This document shows, piece after piece, positions 54,215 through 63,616 of a stretch of 64,000 nucleotides of DNA (positions within the stretch are counted from its first letter, which is position 1; each line of letters opens with the position of its first letter). The translations under genes were made by a program, and so were the position numbers. Location: assembly GCA_031291325.1 (NCBI GenBank), contig JARLJG010000052.1, positions 1 to 64,000 on the forward strand, written 5' to 3'. The DNA comes from Burkholderiaceae bacterium (GTDB taxonomy: Bacteria; Pseudomonadota; Gammaproteobacteria; Burkholderiales; Burkholderiaceae_D). Below the pieces are notes generated by a model. It saw nothing but the letters and a program-made list of their open reading frames with translations. It had not been told where the DNA came from and ran no database searches.

Positions 54215-54946
54215 TTATTTCAGTACGCCACAATTGCCAAGCCCTGTCGCCACAGCCGCGCCGATCCTTTTGCGCACCGACGGGTCTTGCATACGCAATT
54301 CTTCGTCTCGGTTGGCGATGACTCCTGCCTCCAATAACACCGCAGGAATTTTTGCGTTCTTGAGAACAATCAGATTGTCGTAGTAATACACGCCATTGGC
54401 TTGATCCGCCCACGGGCGGTCTTCGCCTTCGATTTTCTCCGCGTGATGGGACGAGGGCGTAAAGCCGGCTGCCTTGAGTGCGCTACCGATGGCCGACGCG
54501 CAGTGCAAGCTGGCTGCCACCTGCTTGTTCTTGCGCGACACGAATAGCGAAAAGCCGGAAAATTGGTCGGCATGCCGTTGCACCCCGCCTTGCCAGGTCC
54601 AGTCTTCCAGATACTTCGCTTGCACCGAGTCATGGTGGATCGAGAGGAAGAATTTTGCATTGCGCGTGCTGGCATCCGCCGGTCTGGTTTCCGGGTCGAC
54701 GCTATTGCCGTCGGCGCCGATCTCGAACGCTGCTCCACCCTGGGCGAAGATGCTTTGCCAGACCACCGTCGCCAGCTCGCGATTGAACTCGAATTCGGTC
54801 TTGCCGCGTGCACTGACGGCACCCGACGACTGCAGCGAGTGACCGACGTCAATGGCGATCATGGGAGCAGAACTTGCCCGTGCAATTGGAGCTAATGCAA
54901 GAGCCGTAGCCATCACGATAGGAAGGTAAATACGTGTATTTGCCAT
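54215..54946 (-). CDS. N-acetylmuramoyl-L-alanine amidase (Amidase_3)
   Basis: 243 residues. Signal peptide MATALALAPIARA. The catalytic Zn signature is IAIDVGHSLQSSGAVSARGK (His) then EFNREL (Glu), FFLSIHHDSVQ (His) and VLLEAGVIANRDEE (Glu). It cleaves the amide between MurNAc and the peptide stem in the periplasm. It has no AMIN or SPOR targeting domain, unlike the cell-division AmiC, so it may be a general or specialised lysin. Confidence 0.9.
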   Translation of the reverse strand: MANTRIYLPIVMATALALAPIARASSAPMIAIDVGHSLQSSGAVSARGKTEFEFNRELATVVWQSIFAQGGAAFEIGADGNSVDPETRPADASTRNAKFFLSIHHDSVQAKYLEDWTWQGGVQRHADQFSGFSLFVSRKNKQVAASLHCASAIGSALKAAGFTPSSHHAEKIEGEDRPWADQANGVYYYDNLIVLKNAKIPAVLLEAGVIANRDEELRMQDPSVRKRIGAAVATGLGNCGVLK

Positions 54947-55115
54947 GTTATTATCGTTTTATTGAGCACTTTCGCGACGCCGGTGCCTTGTGCCGACATG
55001 CTCGATTTTTATCCCTGGGTTCAAAACAGGTGCAGCACTATTTTACGGCATGCCAGCAAGCCTGGTCATCATTTCTATGACAAACAGGGATGCGTGCGAA
55101 TTTGCGCCGGCAAAC

Positions 55116-56894
55116 TCAGGGCGGCGAATAATTCTTCAGTTCGGCGGCGACTGCTGCGACCACGCTTTCCCAATCGCCGCCGCGTGTCTGACGGAACTGG
55201 CGCAAGCTCGGATACCAGGGGCAATCGGCGCGTTCCAGCAGCCAGCGCCAGCAGGTGTCGCGCCGGTTCAATAGCCAGACGGGTTTGCCCAGAGCGCCGG
55301 CCAGGTGCGCGATGGCAGTGTCGACCGTGATGACCAGATCGAGGTTGACGATAAAGGCTGCAGTGTCGGCGAAATCGCCCCACGCGGCGGAAAAGTCGTG
55401 CAGCGGCAGGCCGGCGGCGTCGAGCTCGTCTGCCTGCGGTCCTTTTTGCAGGCTGAAGAAGCTGCAATCGGCAGTCTCGACGATGACTGCCAGTTGTTGC
55501 AGCTTTACGCTGCGGCGGGCGTCGATGGCGGCCAGTTCGGCGTTTTGCAGGCGCGATTTGCCGGCCCAGGCCAAGCCAATGCGGCGGCCGGGGAAACGTG
55601 CCAGTTGCGTCTTCCAATGGCCGGCCTGTGCCAGGTCGGGTGTCAGGTAGGCGGTTCTGCCGACGGCGGCGAGATCGGCAATGCCTAGCCGATACGGCAG
55701 GCTCATCAACGGACAATGGAAGTCGTAAGGCGGCAGCGCGGCGCCGCGCGCCACGACCTGTGCAACACCCGGCGCACTGGCGAGCAAGCGCGCTAATTCG
55801 GGCTGCGCCTCGACGATGACGGTCGCGCCCGATTGCTGCAGCCGGTCGGCAAAACGGATGAATTGCAAGCTGTCGCCAAAGCCTTGTTCGGCCCACAGCA
55901 AGATGCGTTTACCGGCAAGCGATTCGCCATGCCACGCCAGTTTGGCGGGTTTGTCGTAGGCGCCGCGCAGGTTGGCGCAGCCGTCCCAGCGGGCCTCGAA
56001 ATTTTCCCAGCCGCGCCCATAGTCGCCCAGCAATAATTGGCTCAGCGCAAGATTCCAGCGCGCCTGCGGCGACGCCGGGGCGATGGCGACGGCGCGTTCG
56101 AGTATCTGCCTGGCCGGGAGCGCTTCGCCCAGGTCTTGCAACACGGTGCCCAGATTGTTGAGCAATTCGACCGAGTCGGGGTCGGCTGCCAGCAATTGCT
56201 CAATGTGCACGCGCGCTTCCTGCGCATGGCCGAGTATGCGCAGCGTGTTGGCCAGATTGACCCGTGCGTTGACATACGATGGGTCGTGGATCAGCGCGGT
56301 CAAGAAGCAATCGTGCGCTTCTGCCACACGGCCTTGTTCGTAGAGGGAAATGCCGAGATTGTTGCGGACCTGGCTTTGTTTCGGATTGGCTGCCAGTGCG
56401 CGCCGCAGCGATTGCTCGGCAGCCGCATGTTTCTTCTGCTGCAGGCAGGCCAGGCCGTGCCAGTTGAGCGCTTGTGCGTGGTCCGGTGCGCGTTGCAGGA
56501 AGTCGCTCAACAGCGATTCAGCCAGCGCGAAATTGCTGCGCAACATGACCGCGCGCCCCAGCATCAACAAGCAGTCGTCATCGTTCGGGGCGAGTTTCTG
56601 CGCCCGCCGCAGGCCGGCCTCCGCCAAGGCGAATTTCCCGGCCTCCATGTCCTGTCCGGCTTGGCCTTTCAATGCCAGCACGAGCTGCTGCGCGGCCTCG
56701 GGAAACAGCGGATTGAGTTTCTGCGCTTGTTCCAGAAAACGGCATGCCTGTTGGAAAATACCCAGGTCGCAACATAGGACGCCGATCAGATAAAGCACCT
56801 CTTCGTCGTTCCGGTTGTGCTGGTGCAAACGCAGGTAAATGCGTTCAGCTTCGTCGTATCGTCCTTCCATGTGGTGCCGGATGGCTTCGGCCAA
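55116..56894 (-). CDS. TPR-repeat protein with C-terminal glycosyltransferase-like domain
   Basis: About 592 residues. TPR-type repeats fill residues 1-310 (e.g. ALNWHGLACLQQKKHAAAEQ; VELLNNLGTVLQDLGEALPA). The C-terminal half (WHGESLAGKRILLWAEQGFG then DSLQFIRF, and ITVDTAIAHLAGALGKPVWL) is the GT9/GT41-like segment of TPR sugar transferases. The conventional start here is a TTG at 56894 without a ribosome site. The frame stays open upstream to an ATT at 56921 with GGAG 6 bases before it, a possible AUU start. It may glycosylate flagellin or adhesin proteins (inference). Confidence 0.85.
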   Translation of the reverse strand: MAEAIRHHMEGRYDEAERIYLRLHQHNRNDEEVLYLIGVLCCDLGIFQQACRFLEQAQKLNPLFPEAAQQLVLALKGQAGQDMEAGKFALAEAGLRRAQKLAPNDDDCLLMLGRAVMLRSNFALAESLLSDFLQRAPDHAQALNWHGLACLQQKKHAAAEQSLRRALAANPKQSQVRNNLGISLYEQGRVAEAHDCFLTALIHDPSYVNARVNLANTLRILGHAQEARVHIEQLLAADPDSVELLNNLGTVLQDLGEALPARQILERAVAIAPASPQARWNLALSQLLLGDYGRGWENFEARWDGCANLRGAYDKPAKLAWHGESLAGKRILLWAEQGFGDSLQFIRFADRLQQSGATVIVEAQPELARLLASAPGVAQVVARGAALPPYDFHCPLMSLPYRLGIADLAAVGRTAYLTPDLAQAGHWKTQLARFPGRRIGLAWAGKSRLQNAELAAIDARRSVKLQQLAVIVETADCSFFSLQKGPQADELDAAGLPLHDFSAAWGDFADTAAFIVNLDLVITVDTAIAHLAGALGKPVWLLNRRDTCWRWLLERADCPWYPSLRQFRQTRGGDWESVVAAVAAELKNYSPP

Positions 56895-57011
56895 TTCGCG
56901 GTCGCGGTCGGGCGGGGTAATAGTCGACTCCGTTTGTTAGGGGAGGGGCACGCAGGCCCGGCTACCCCGACCAAGGATCGGGGTATCGTAATATGTTGCG
57001 AGATCCCTTTT

Positions 57012-57260
57012 TCAGGCAGTCGTGTTGATGTTTTGTCCGGTCGTCTGCCCTTGGGTGTTGACCACGGGTTTCGAGGCCTGCCCCGCATTCTGCGCTTGCG
57101 CCTGATGTTCCACGCGTTGTTGCTGTTGCTGCTGCTGTTGTTGCTGGACGCGCGCCTGATTCGCTTGCTCGGTTGCGGCAGTGGTCTGCTGCTGTTTGCT
57201 GGTTTGCTGCGTTAGTTGCGTGACGGCGTCGGTGGAACTCTGTACGTTGCTGATGGCCAT
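57012..57260 (-). CDS. Small Q-rich protein with GQTTG C-terminal motif
   Basis: 82 residues. The start at 57260 follows AGGAGG. A Ser/Thr N-terminal part (MAISNVQSSTDAVTQLTQQT) precedes a polyglutamine run (about 10 Q) coded by mixed CAG/CAA. It ends PVVNTQGQTTGQNINTTA. It is probably a long helix or coiled coil. No family is recognised. It lies 29 bases after the next gene and shares its C-terminal motif. Confidence 0.6.
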   Translation of the reverse strand: MAISNVQSSTDAVTQLTQQTSKQQQTTAATEQANQARVQQQQQQQQQQRVEHQAQAQNAGQASKPVVNTQGQTTGQNINTTA

Positions 57261-57289
57261 GGAAGCCTCCTGTCGATATCGGTTACATT

Positions 57290-57709
57290 TCAAGCACTGG
57301 TGTTGATGATTTTGCCGGTAATTTGTCCCTGGGTATTGACTACCGGCGCGTTCGGGATCGATGCTGCAGTATTGCTCACTTTACTTTGTTGCGCATCAAC
57401 CACGTTGGTGATGACGCTGGAAATCTGGGAACTCAATTGGCCTACGGTTTCCACTGCGGCCAGGTTTTGTTGGGTCCAGCCGACGTTCAATTGCGCCTGA
57501 CTGGCTTGAATCGATAACGAATTGGCATAATCTTGCGCACTGCTAGCGGCGTTCTGTGCCTGGTTTGCCTGCGCCTCCAAGGATTTCGCATTGGACTCGG
57601 CCTGGTCCGCAGTGCGCTTGGCCTGCTGCAGAGTCGTCTGCAGCGAGGTAGTCGCGCCGGTCGATTGCGAGGCAGAAATTGATGAAATGGTGGCCATTTC
57701 CAGTTTCAT
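57290..57709 (-). CDS. Small Q/A-rich coiled-coil protein with GQITG C-terminal motif
   Basis: 139 residues from 57709 (or 135 from the inner ATG at 57697). MATISSISASQSTGATTSLQ is followed by an Ala/Gln heptad-like stretch (QANQAQNAASSAQDYANSLS) and the end PVVNTQGQITGKIINTSA, nearly identical to that of the downstream gene. No signal peptide. It may be a surface or secreted polymer, like R-body or phasin-type small repeats, but none of these is matched. An overlapping alternative frame begins at 57806 and is not favoured. Confidence 0.6.
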   Translation of the reverse strand: MKLEMATISSISASQSTGATTSLQTTLQQAKRTADQAESNAKSLEAQANQAQNAASSAQDYANSLSIQASQAQLNVGWTQQNLAAVETVGQLSSQISSVITNVVDAQQSKVSNTAASIPNAPVVNTQGQITGKIINTSA

Positions 57710-57868
57710 AAAGGTAATGCATATATTCATCATAGTTCTTGCTGCGCGATGTCGCAAGCTCTACCCAACGTTGAATCGCCCGCTTGGCCGGTTCGTCGGT
57801 CGACATAATTTCCGCCGTCTTGGTATCATGCTTGACAAAACCATAGCCGAAAGCATTAATTTACTATC

Positions 57869-58516
57869 ATGACCTTTTCTACCTGGATTACCTTTTTCAT
57901 CGCCGGCTGCATTATTGCGATCTCTCCCGGTTCTGGCGCCGTATTGTCGATGTCGCACGGTTTGTCCTATGGCGTCAGGAAAACCAGCGGCACCATACTC
58001 GGCCTGCAAGCCGGCTTGATGCTGGTGCTGGCGATCGCCGGGGCCGGCGTCGGTTCGCTGTTGATGGCGTCCGAAACAGCGTTTCGCGTCGTCAAGACGG
58101 TCGGCGCGCTGTATTTGATCTACCTTGGCCTTAGTCAATTCCTGGCGAAAGCCGACGTCAAGCGGGATGCCAGTCTGGAGACCGCGCAAGGCGTCGCCGC
58201 ACCGAGTTGGCGCAAGCGCTTCCTGACCGGCTTCCTGACCAATGCAACCAATCCCAAGGGCATCATTTTCATGGTGGCGGTGTTGCCGCAATTTATCACT
58301 CATCAGGCGCCGTTGCTGCCGCAACTGCTGATACTCGGCGTCACCATGTGCGCGATCGACTTGACGGTGATGCATAGCTATGCATTCGCGGCGGCGTCGA
58401 TGCAGCGGTTCTTCCGCGACCAGCGCATGATGCAGCGGCAAAACCGCTTCTTCGGCAGTGTGCTGATGGCAGTCGGAACGGCCTTGTTTTTCGTTAAGCG
58501 CCACGTCGACCCTTGA
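57869..58516 (+). CDS. LysE/RhtB-family amino-acid exporter
   Basis: 215 residues with six TM helices. It opens FSTWITFFIAGCIIAISPGS then GAVLSMSHGLSYG, the typical LysE start (Pro-Gly pair), with AYLIYLGLSQF-like second block LYLIYLGLSQF and FLTNATNPKGIIFM. It probably exports a neutral amino acid or homoserine lactone. Its stop overlaps the next gene's TTG (58513). Confidence 0.92.
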   Translation: MTFSTWITFFIAGCIIAISPGSGAVLSMSHGLSYGVRKTSGTILGLQAGLMLVLAIAGAGVGSLLMASETAFRVVKTVGALYLIYLGLSQFLAKADVKRDASLETAQGVAAPSWRKRFLTGFLTNATNPKGIIFMVAVLPQFITHQAPLLPQLLILGVTMCAIDLTVMHSYAFAAASMQRFFRDQRMMQRQNRFFGSVLMAVGTALFFVKRHVDP

Positions 58517-58527
58517 CCGGACCCGGC

Positions 58528-59799
58528 ATGCGCTTGCGCCCCATTGGAACGCTTTGCCTGGTGCTGGCCTTTTGCTGTCGCGCCGCTCATGCGGATCCGA
58601 CCGGCGGCGTATCTCCGGCGAGGCAATGCGCCGGCTACCAGCGGCTGGATTTGAAGACCGAGAACGGCTTGTGCGTCGGCTTGGTGGCCAATCGTTTGGG
58701 TTTTGCGCGCGGCGTTGCAGTCGTCGGCGACGATGTCTGGATTGCCGACATGGGCGGCTGGGCCAAGGGCCACGGACGCCTGTTGCGCATCAAGCAGCAA
58801 GGGCGCGGCAGGGTCGAGGAAATGTTGACCCACCTGGACATGCCCAATGCGCTCTTGACGCTGCCCGACGGCAAGCTGCTGTTGGGGTCGCTAGGGCGGG
58901 TGGATGAGATCGACCCGCAGGCTGCGCGGCCTGGCGAAGTGAAGCTGGTTCCGGTGCTGACCGGCTTGCCCGATAAGGGGCGCCATCCGGTGCCGGCCTT
59001 GGCCGCTGCCGCCGATGGCACTTTGTACGTCAATATCGGTTCGGCGACCGATCATTGCGAAGGGGCGAACAATGCTGCGCCCGATGCCCACGCTGCTTGC
59101 CCGGAAACCCTGGAAACGCCGCCACGCGCGTCGATCGTCGCGACGCGCTGGGATCGCCTGCAAGCGAGCGGCACGCCGGCAGCGAAGGCGACGGTGGTGG
59201 CGCGCGGCTTGCGCAATTCGATGGCATTGGCGCTCGACGGCTCCTCGCATCTGTGGGCGGCGGTCAATGCGCGCGACTTCATCAATCTGGCCGATCCGAC
59301 GCTGTCGGACGAAAAGTTGCCGCCCGATACCTTGGTGCGCGTCACCGAAGGCGCCGATTACGGCTGGCCGCAATGCTATGGCATGCAACTGAGCAGTCCC
59401 GAATACAAAGGGTATTCGTGCAAGACGAAAAGCGCGCCGACCTTGCTGCTGCCGGCCCATGCGGCGCCGTTGGGGATGATCTATCTTGGCGCTGCGCATG
59501 CGCTCGGCCCGTATCGGAACGGACTATTGATCGGCTATCACGGTTATCGCAAGACCGGGCATCGCATCGTTTGGCTGCCGTTCGGCGCCAACGGCGAGAT
59601 TGCCGGAAACCTGCGCGATGTGGTCTGGAATTGGGAAGCGGCGCAATCGGGAAAATCGAAGGAAAAGAGGGCGTTTTCCGAAAACGGTGCGCCCGAAAAA
59701 ATGGGGAGTCCTGTCGCCTTGGCGCAGTTAGCGGACGGCAATGTATTGATGACCGACGATCATAACGGGACCTTGCTCATCATCGCCGCGACAAAATAG
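58528..59799 (+). CDS. PQQ-dependent sugar dehydrogenase-type beta-propeller (sorbosone dehydrogenase family)
   Basis: 423 residues from the ATG at 58528 with signal peptide GTLCLVLAFCCRAAHA. Features of the L-sorbosone dehydrogenase family are FARGVAVVGDDVWIADMGGW, TDHCEGANNAAPDAHAACPE, VARGLRNSMALALD, EGADYGWPQCYGM, LLLPAHAAPLGMIYLGAAHA and LIGYHGYRKTGHRIVWLP. PQQ-binding residues are plausible but not proven. Probably a periplasmic sugar or aldose oxidase. It follows lysE closely but is functionally unrelated. Confidence 0.85.
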   Translation: MRLRPIGTLCLVLAFCCRAAHADPTGGVSPARQCAGYQRLDLKTENGLCVGLVANRLGFARGVAVVGDDVWIADMGGWAKGHGRLLRIKQQGRGRVEEMLTHLDMPNALLTLPDGKLLLGSLGRVDEIDPQAARPGEVKLVPVLTGLPDKGRHPVPALAAAADGTLYVNIGSATDHCEGANNAAPDAHAACPETLETPPRASIVATRWDRLQASGTPAAKATVVARGLRNSMALALDGSSHLWAAVNARDFINLADPTLSDEKLPPDTLVRVTEGADYGWPQCYGMQLSSPEYKGYSCKTKSAPTLLLPAHAAPLGMIYLGAAHALGPYRNGLLIGYHGYRKTGHRIVWLPFGANGEIAGNLRDVVWNWEAAQSGKSKEKRAFSENGAPEKMGSPVALAQLADGNVLMTDDHNGTLLIIAATK

Positions 59800-59964
59800 A
59801 GGTCGCCTGGAAATCGCCACAGAGAAAATCTGTTGCCAGAGCGGAATTTTTTGGCCGAAAGTTGCGCGACAGCGGGATGAAATGGCTTATGATTGACTCA
59901 ACTTGTTGTGCAGTAATCAAGTTGTCGCTAATCATCCATTTATCATCCATTTCCAGGCATCGCC

Positions 59965-60798
59965 ATGCATGATGAACCAATGAGTCCCGATTCGGCTGAA
60001 ACGCAACAGCAGGAGAATCTTGATGGGACGTCCCGAATCGTCGTCGCTTTCGCTGTGCTGGCTTTTGCGCTCGGTGGAATCGCGTTGTGGGCGCTGCGCA
60101 AGCAGTTCGGCCCTGTCGATAATTTCGAGTTATTGTTGATGCTGCTCTGGTTTTTCTTTTCGCTTAGCATTGCAGCATTGGTGCTTGCCAAAGTGCGCGG
60201 CAACCGCTTGCGCGCGCAATTGGCACGCGCCAATGAAAAATTGGCGGCCGCGCAAGCCAAACTTGACTCCATGGCGCGGCACGATCAATTGACCGGCGTA
60301 TTGAACCGGCGCGCGTTGATCGAAACCCTCGATTGGGAACTGTTGCGTTCCAAGCGCACCGGTCATCCGTTTTGTTTTGCCATCATCGATCTCGATCATT
60401 TCCGCTCGCTCAACGAAAAATACGGCAGCGCAAGCGGTGATGTTGTGTTGAAAACGGTGGCCGAAACCTCGTTCAAGCTGCTGCGTGCATTGGATCGCTT
60501 CGGTCGCATCGGCGGCGAGGAGTTCGGCATCGTGTTGCCCGCCACCTGGCTCGATCAGGGCGTGATCGCGATGGGGCGTCTGAGCAAAGCCGTCGCGCAG
60601 TGCGATTGGGAAGCGATTACGCCGGGCCTGGCAATCACCTTTTCGGCGGGCATTACGACCAATGCAGTCAACGACACTGCCGAGCTGGTCATCAAGCGCG
60701 CCGACGAAGCGCTGCTGCAGGCCAAGCGCGAGGGCCGCAATCGGATCGTCCAGGCCGAAGAAGCGTTGCCGGATATGCCGCCGATCGACATCGACTAG
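59965..60798 (+). CDS. Diguanylate cyclase (GGEEF)
   Basis: 277 residues. Two TM helices (SRIVVAFAVLAFALGGIALW; ELLLMLLWFFFSLSIAALVL), a coiled coil (QLARANEKLAAAQAKLDSMA), then a GGDEF domain with FGRIGGEEFGIVLPA and an inhibitory RALD I-site five residues before it. It should synthesise c-di-GMP and be feedback-inhibited. The sensory part is only the membrane anchor. Confidence 0.92.
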   Translation: MHDEPMSPDSAETQQQENLDGTSRIVVAFAVLAFALGGIALWALRKQFGPVDNFELLLMLLWFFFSLSIAALVLAKVRGNRLRAQLARANEKLAAAQAKLDSMARHDQLTGVLNRRALIETLDWELLRSKRTGHPFCFAIIDLDHFRSLNEKYGSASGDVVLKTVAETSFKLLRALDRFGRIGGEEFGIVLPATWLDQGVIAMGRLSKAVAQCDWEAITPGLAITFSAGITTNAVNDTAELVIKRADEALLQAKREGRNRIVQAEEALPDMPPIDID

Positions 60799-60807
60799 AA
60801 CAGACCC

Positions 60808-61665
60808 CTAGGCGATCGCCTGGAAGATCAGCGTCAATTCATCCTTGGTTTCGGCTATCAGCGCGGCGCTTTTTTCCTCGTCCAGATTCAGTGCGATCAG
60901 AGTTTGCGGCACGGAGTGCCAGTCCATTTCCGCTTCCGACCCGGAATAAAATTTCCCATCCAGAAAATCGGCCGCCGCCACCACGTCGCTCAAATTCGGC
61001 GGGCCACGGTGCGTATAATTGAAGTCGGCGCCGTTCAAGACGGCGTTGCTGATTTCCTCGGGAACTTCCCAACTTTCCAGGATAGCCGTGCCGATATTGG
61101 CGTGCCAGCGATCGACCAGCTCCCATAACGCATCTTCGTCGCTGAACAATTCAGTGTACGAATGGGCGCGGTTGAGAATATAGAATTTGCCGATGTTGAG
61201 CAGCAGGCCCGCCATCATCGCGGTGTCGGGGTTGACGCGCGTGAGTTTCTTGGCGATCACGTACGACAGGGCAGAAATCCGTATGCAGCGCTTCCACAAG
61301 CCATCGATCAGGCGCGGCACTTCGGATGACGACCTGCTTTGCACCAGTTGCTTCATGCCTACCGAAATGGCGACATTGCGCACCATCGACAGTCCCAATC
61401 GCAGCGTGGCTTTACGCAGGTCGCTGATGGGGCTGCCGGTCTGGTTGAATGCGGCCGAATTGCACAAACGCAGGATTTGCGCGGACAACACCGGCTCCGC
61501 GCCGACCGCGCGCGCGATATTGTCGATCGAAATATCCTGCGCGTTCAATGCGTGCCGGATCTTCATGGTGGCGTTGAGCGAGGTCGGGAAAATCAATTCA
61601 TTGCTCGACAGCTCCGCAGTCAATGCCTGAATAAATTCAAATTCTTTGGATGTATTGTGGGTCAT
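60808..61665 (-). CDS. HDOD-domain signalling protein
   Basis: 285 residues. The HDOD domain covers residues about 15-210 (LIFPTSLNATMKIRHALNAQ; AVGAEPVLSAQILRLCNSAA; KATLRLGLSMVRNVAISVGM; AMMAGLLLNIGKFYIL). The metal/phosphohydrolase residues of true HD domains are absent, as expected. Such proteins often couple c-di-GMP signals to motility or stress. It converges with the diguanylate cyclase gene. The start at 61665 is chosen; a longer frame has no ribosome site. Confidence 0.85.
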   Translation of the reverse strand: MTHNTSKEFEFIQALTAELSSNELIFPTSLNATMKIRHALNAQDISIDNIARAVGAEPVLSAQILRLCNSAAFNQTGSPISDLRKATLRLGLSMVRNVAISVGMKQLVQSRSSSEVPRLIDGLWKRCIRISALSYVIAKKLTRVNPDTAMMAGLLLNIGKFYILNRAHSYTELFSDEDALWELVDRWHANIGTAILESWEVPEEISNAVLNGADFNYTHRGPPNLSDVVAAADFLDGKFYSGSEAEMDWHSVPQTLIALNLDEEKSAALIAETKDELTLIFQAIA

Positions 61666-61944
61666 GGTCGACGCTGGCGATGCATCGCGTTGTGCAATCC
61701 GGGTATTGGCTTTTACCCGAAAAAACAGGGTGTCCGATTGATAATATAAATAATAATACGCGAATCGCAGGCGCGATGGGAGACGCAGTAAAGAAAAATG
61801 CGTGGCATTTTGCGATGTCAACCGGCGGACGTCGACTGCGCACCGGATACCTGGATTTTGCAGCTTCAACGATAGCGCGCAAGAACCGCTACAATCTCAC
61901 TTCCACCGACCATTGCCCGATAGCTTGATTGCTTGATTTTTTCG

Positions 61945-62706
61945 ATGATGATTCATACGACACTTGGGCTACACCTGATTCTTTTGATCGGCGCCGCCGG
62001 TTTCTACGCTGGCGCGCAAAACGTGTTGGCCGGCGGCGGATCATTCATCACTTTCCCCGCGTTGATGCTGGCCGGGATGAATCCGCTTGCCGCCAACGTA
62101 ACGTCGACCATCGCATTGTTTCCCAGCCAGATCGCATCCGCGCACAGCGGGCGGGAATTGGTCGGCGATGTCGGCAAGCTGCGTTTCCCGTACCTGTTCG
62201 CAATCAGTCTGGTTGGCGGCGTGGTTGGGGCGTTCCTGTTGCTTTCCACGCCGGCTTCCTTTTTCGAGCGCTTGGTTCCGTGGCTGGTGTTGTTCGCCAC
62301 GCTGGTGTTCGCCTGGGGCAGCTTTCGCAGAAAGCCGCTGCATGCGGTCAGCGCGCTGCATGCATGGCATTTGCTGCTGATTCAAGGCTGCATTGCCATC
62401 TATGGCGGTTATTTCGGCGGCGGCATCGGCTTTTTGATGCTGGCGGCTTTGACTGTAGCGGGCCAGCAGGTGCGCACGGCGACTGCCACCAAGAACGTAT
62501 TGGCGATGGCGATGAATGCGTCGGCAGTCGCCATTTTTGCGTTTTCCAGCCAAGTCGAGTGGATTGCCGCTCTGGCCTTGGGCGTCGGCGCGGTCGGTGG
62601 CAGCCTGTGCGGCGCGTGGCTGATGAAGTGGCTGCCGGAAAGCGTGTTGCGCGGTTTTATCGTGCTGGTGGGGGCGGTGTTGACGGTTTGGATGTTTATG
62701 CGCTGA
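61945..62706 (+). CDS. TauE/SafE-family sulfite/organosulfonate exporter
   Basis: 253 residues, eight TM helices. AGFYAGAQNVLAGGGSFITF then PALMLAGMNPLAANVTSTIA and YGGYFGGGIGFLMLAALTVA are the paired signature repeats of DUF81/TauE proteins. Probably exports a sulfur anion. Neither of the two ATGs at 61945/61948 has a good ribosome site. Confidence 0.9.
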   Translation: MMIHTTLGLHLILLIGAAGFYAGAQNVLAGGGSFITFPALMLAGMNPLAANVTSTIALFPSQIASAHSGRELVGDVGKLRFPYLFAISLVGGVVGAFLLLSTPASFFERLVPWLVLFATLVFAWGSFRRKPLHAVSALHAWHLLLIQGCIAIYGGYFGGGIGFLMLAALTVAGQQVRTATATKNVLAMAMNASAVAIFAFSSQVEWIAALALGVGAVGGSLCGAWLMKWLPESVLRGFIVLVGAVLTVWMFMR

Positions 62707-62746
62707 CGAGCGAATACTGGCGGCGTCGTGTCTGAGGAGAACGCGT

Positions 62747-63544
62747 TTAGCGCAGCGTGCAAATCACCAATTCCGGGTCGGCGTTGATGCGCACAGGAAG
62801 CGTGCTGCAACCTATTCCGCGGCTGACGACCAGGCTGCCGTTTTCCTCAATCTGGAACTTGCCGTGGCAATATTTCCGGCACAGCGGGCCGTGTGGCACG
62901 ACGATAGGGGTGCCGTCGGCGAGCGCAATCTGGCCCCCATGCGTATGGCCGGCAAATCCGACGTCGAACTTCTCCCCTTCCAACAAGTATAGTCCGTCGG
63001 GCGCGTGCATCAACAAAATGCGAATTTCAGCTGCGCCCTGGAATGCGGTCGACGCATCGGCGCGGCCCGTCCACGGGTCGTCCAGGCCGCCAACCGAGAC
63101 GGACTCGAAGGGGAACGGCAGAGTCGCATTCTGATTGACAAGCACCTCGACGCCGGCTGCGTCCAACACGTGCCGCAAATGGCGATCGTCAGTCCATAAA
63201 TCGTGGTTGCCGAATACCGCGTACTTGCCCGCCGGTGGCTTGCATCGCGACAGCCGTTGCGCAAGGGCGGCGACGTAGGCGGATTTGCAGGATACGAAGT
63301 CGCCGCCCAGCAAGAGAATATCCGGTTGCGCTGCCTCGATATGATCGAACAAGTCCGAAAAAATCGCCGGGTGGGTCGTCGGCCCGGCGTGAAAGTCGGA
63401 TGCGAACGCAATCGTCAGCGGTCTCGGCAGGCGCTTGTCTTCAGGCAGCGCGACTTCATGCCGGGTAACCTGTAGTCGACCATGCAGGCCGCACCGATAA
63501 CTCCACTTGGCGACCAAGCCGCCGAGGAGGACGGTATCCAACAA
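62747..63544 (-). CDS. Metallophosphoesterase (YaeI-like, membrane-anchored)
   Basis: 265 residues. Metal motifs: SDFHAGP, LLLGGDFVS, FGNHDLW, LMHAPDG and GFAGHTHGGQ, all present. An N-terminal hydrophobic stretch (LLDTVLLGGLVAKW) may anchor it. The first possible start is the TTG at 63544; an in-frame TAA lies 9 codons upstream and no ATG precedes it. Acts on a phosphodiester or phospholipid-like substrate, as YaeI does (UDP-diacylglucosamine-type). Confidence 0.85.
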   Translation of the reverse strand: MLDTVLLGGLVAKWSYRCGLHGRLQVTRHEVALPEDKRLPRPLTIAFASDFHAGPTTHPAIFSDLFDHIEAAQPDILLLGGDFVSCKSAYVAALAQRLSRCKPPAGKYAVFGNHDLWTDDRHLRHVLDAAGVEVLVNQNATLPFPFESVSVGGLDDPWTGRADASTAFQGAAEIRILLMHAPDGLYLLEGEKFDVGFAGHTHGGQIALADGTPIVVPHGPLCRKYCHGKFQIEENGSLVVSRGIGCSTLPVRINADPELVICTLR

Positions 63545-63616
63545 TCGTTCGGGCGCCGCAGCGGATGATTATGCTTGCCGCGATAGGGTTCCATGTCTTA
63601 GTCGCCGCAGCACCAG

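Noticed and set aside
57543-57806. Overlapping frame beginning MSTDEPAKRAIQRWVEL
   Set aside because: The first 40 residues look protein-like but the frame then becomes random and overlaps the better-supported Q-rich gene; a truncated relic is possible.
59899-59931. CAACTTG/CAAGTTG inverted repeat before the diguanylate cyclase gene
   Set aside because: Short arms around a 12-base spacer; too common by chance to call an operator.
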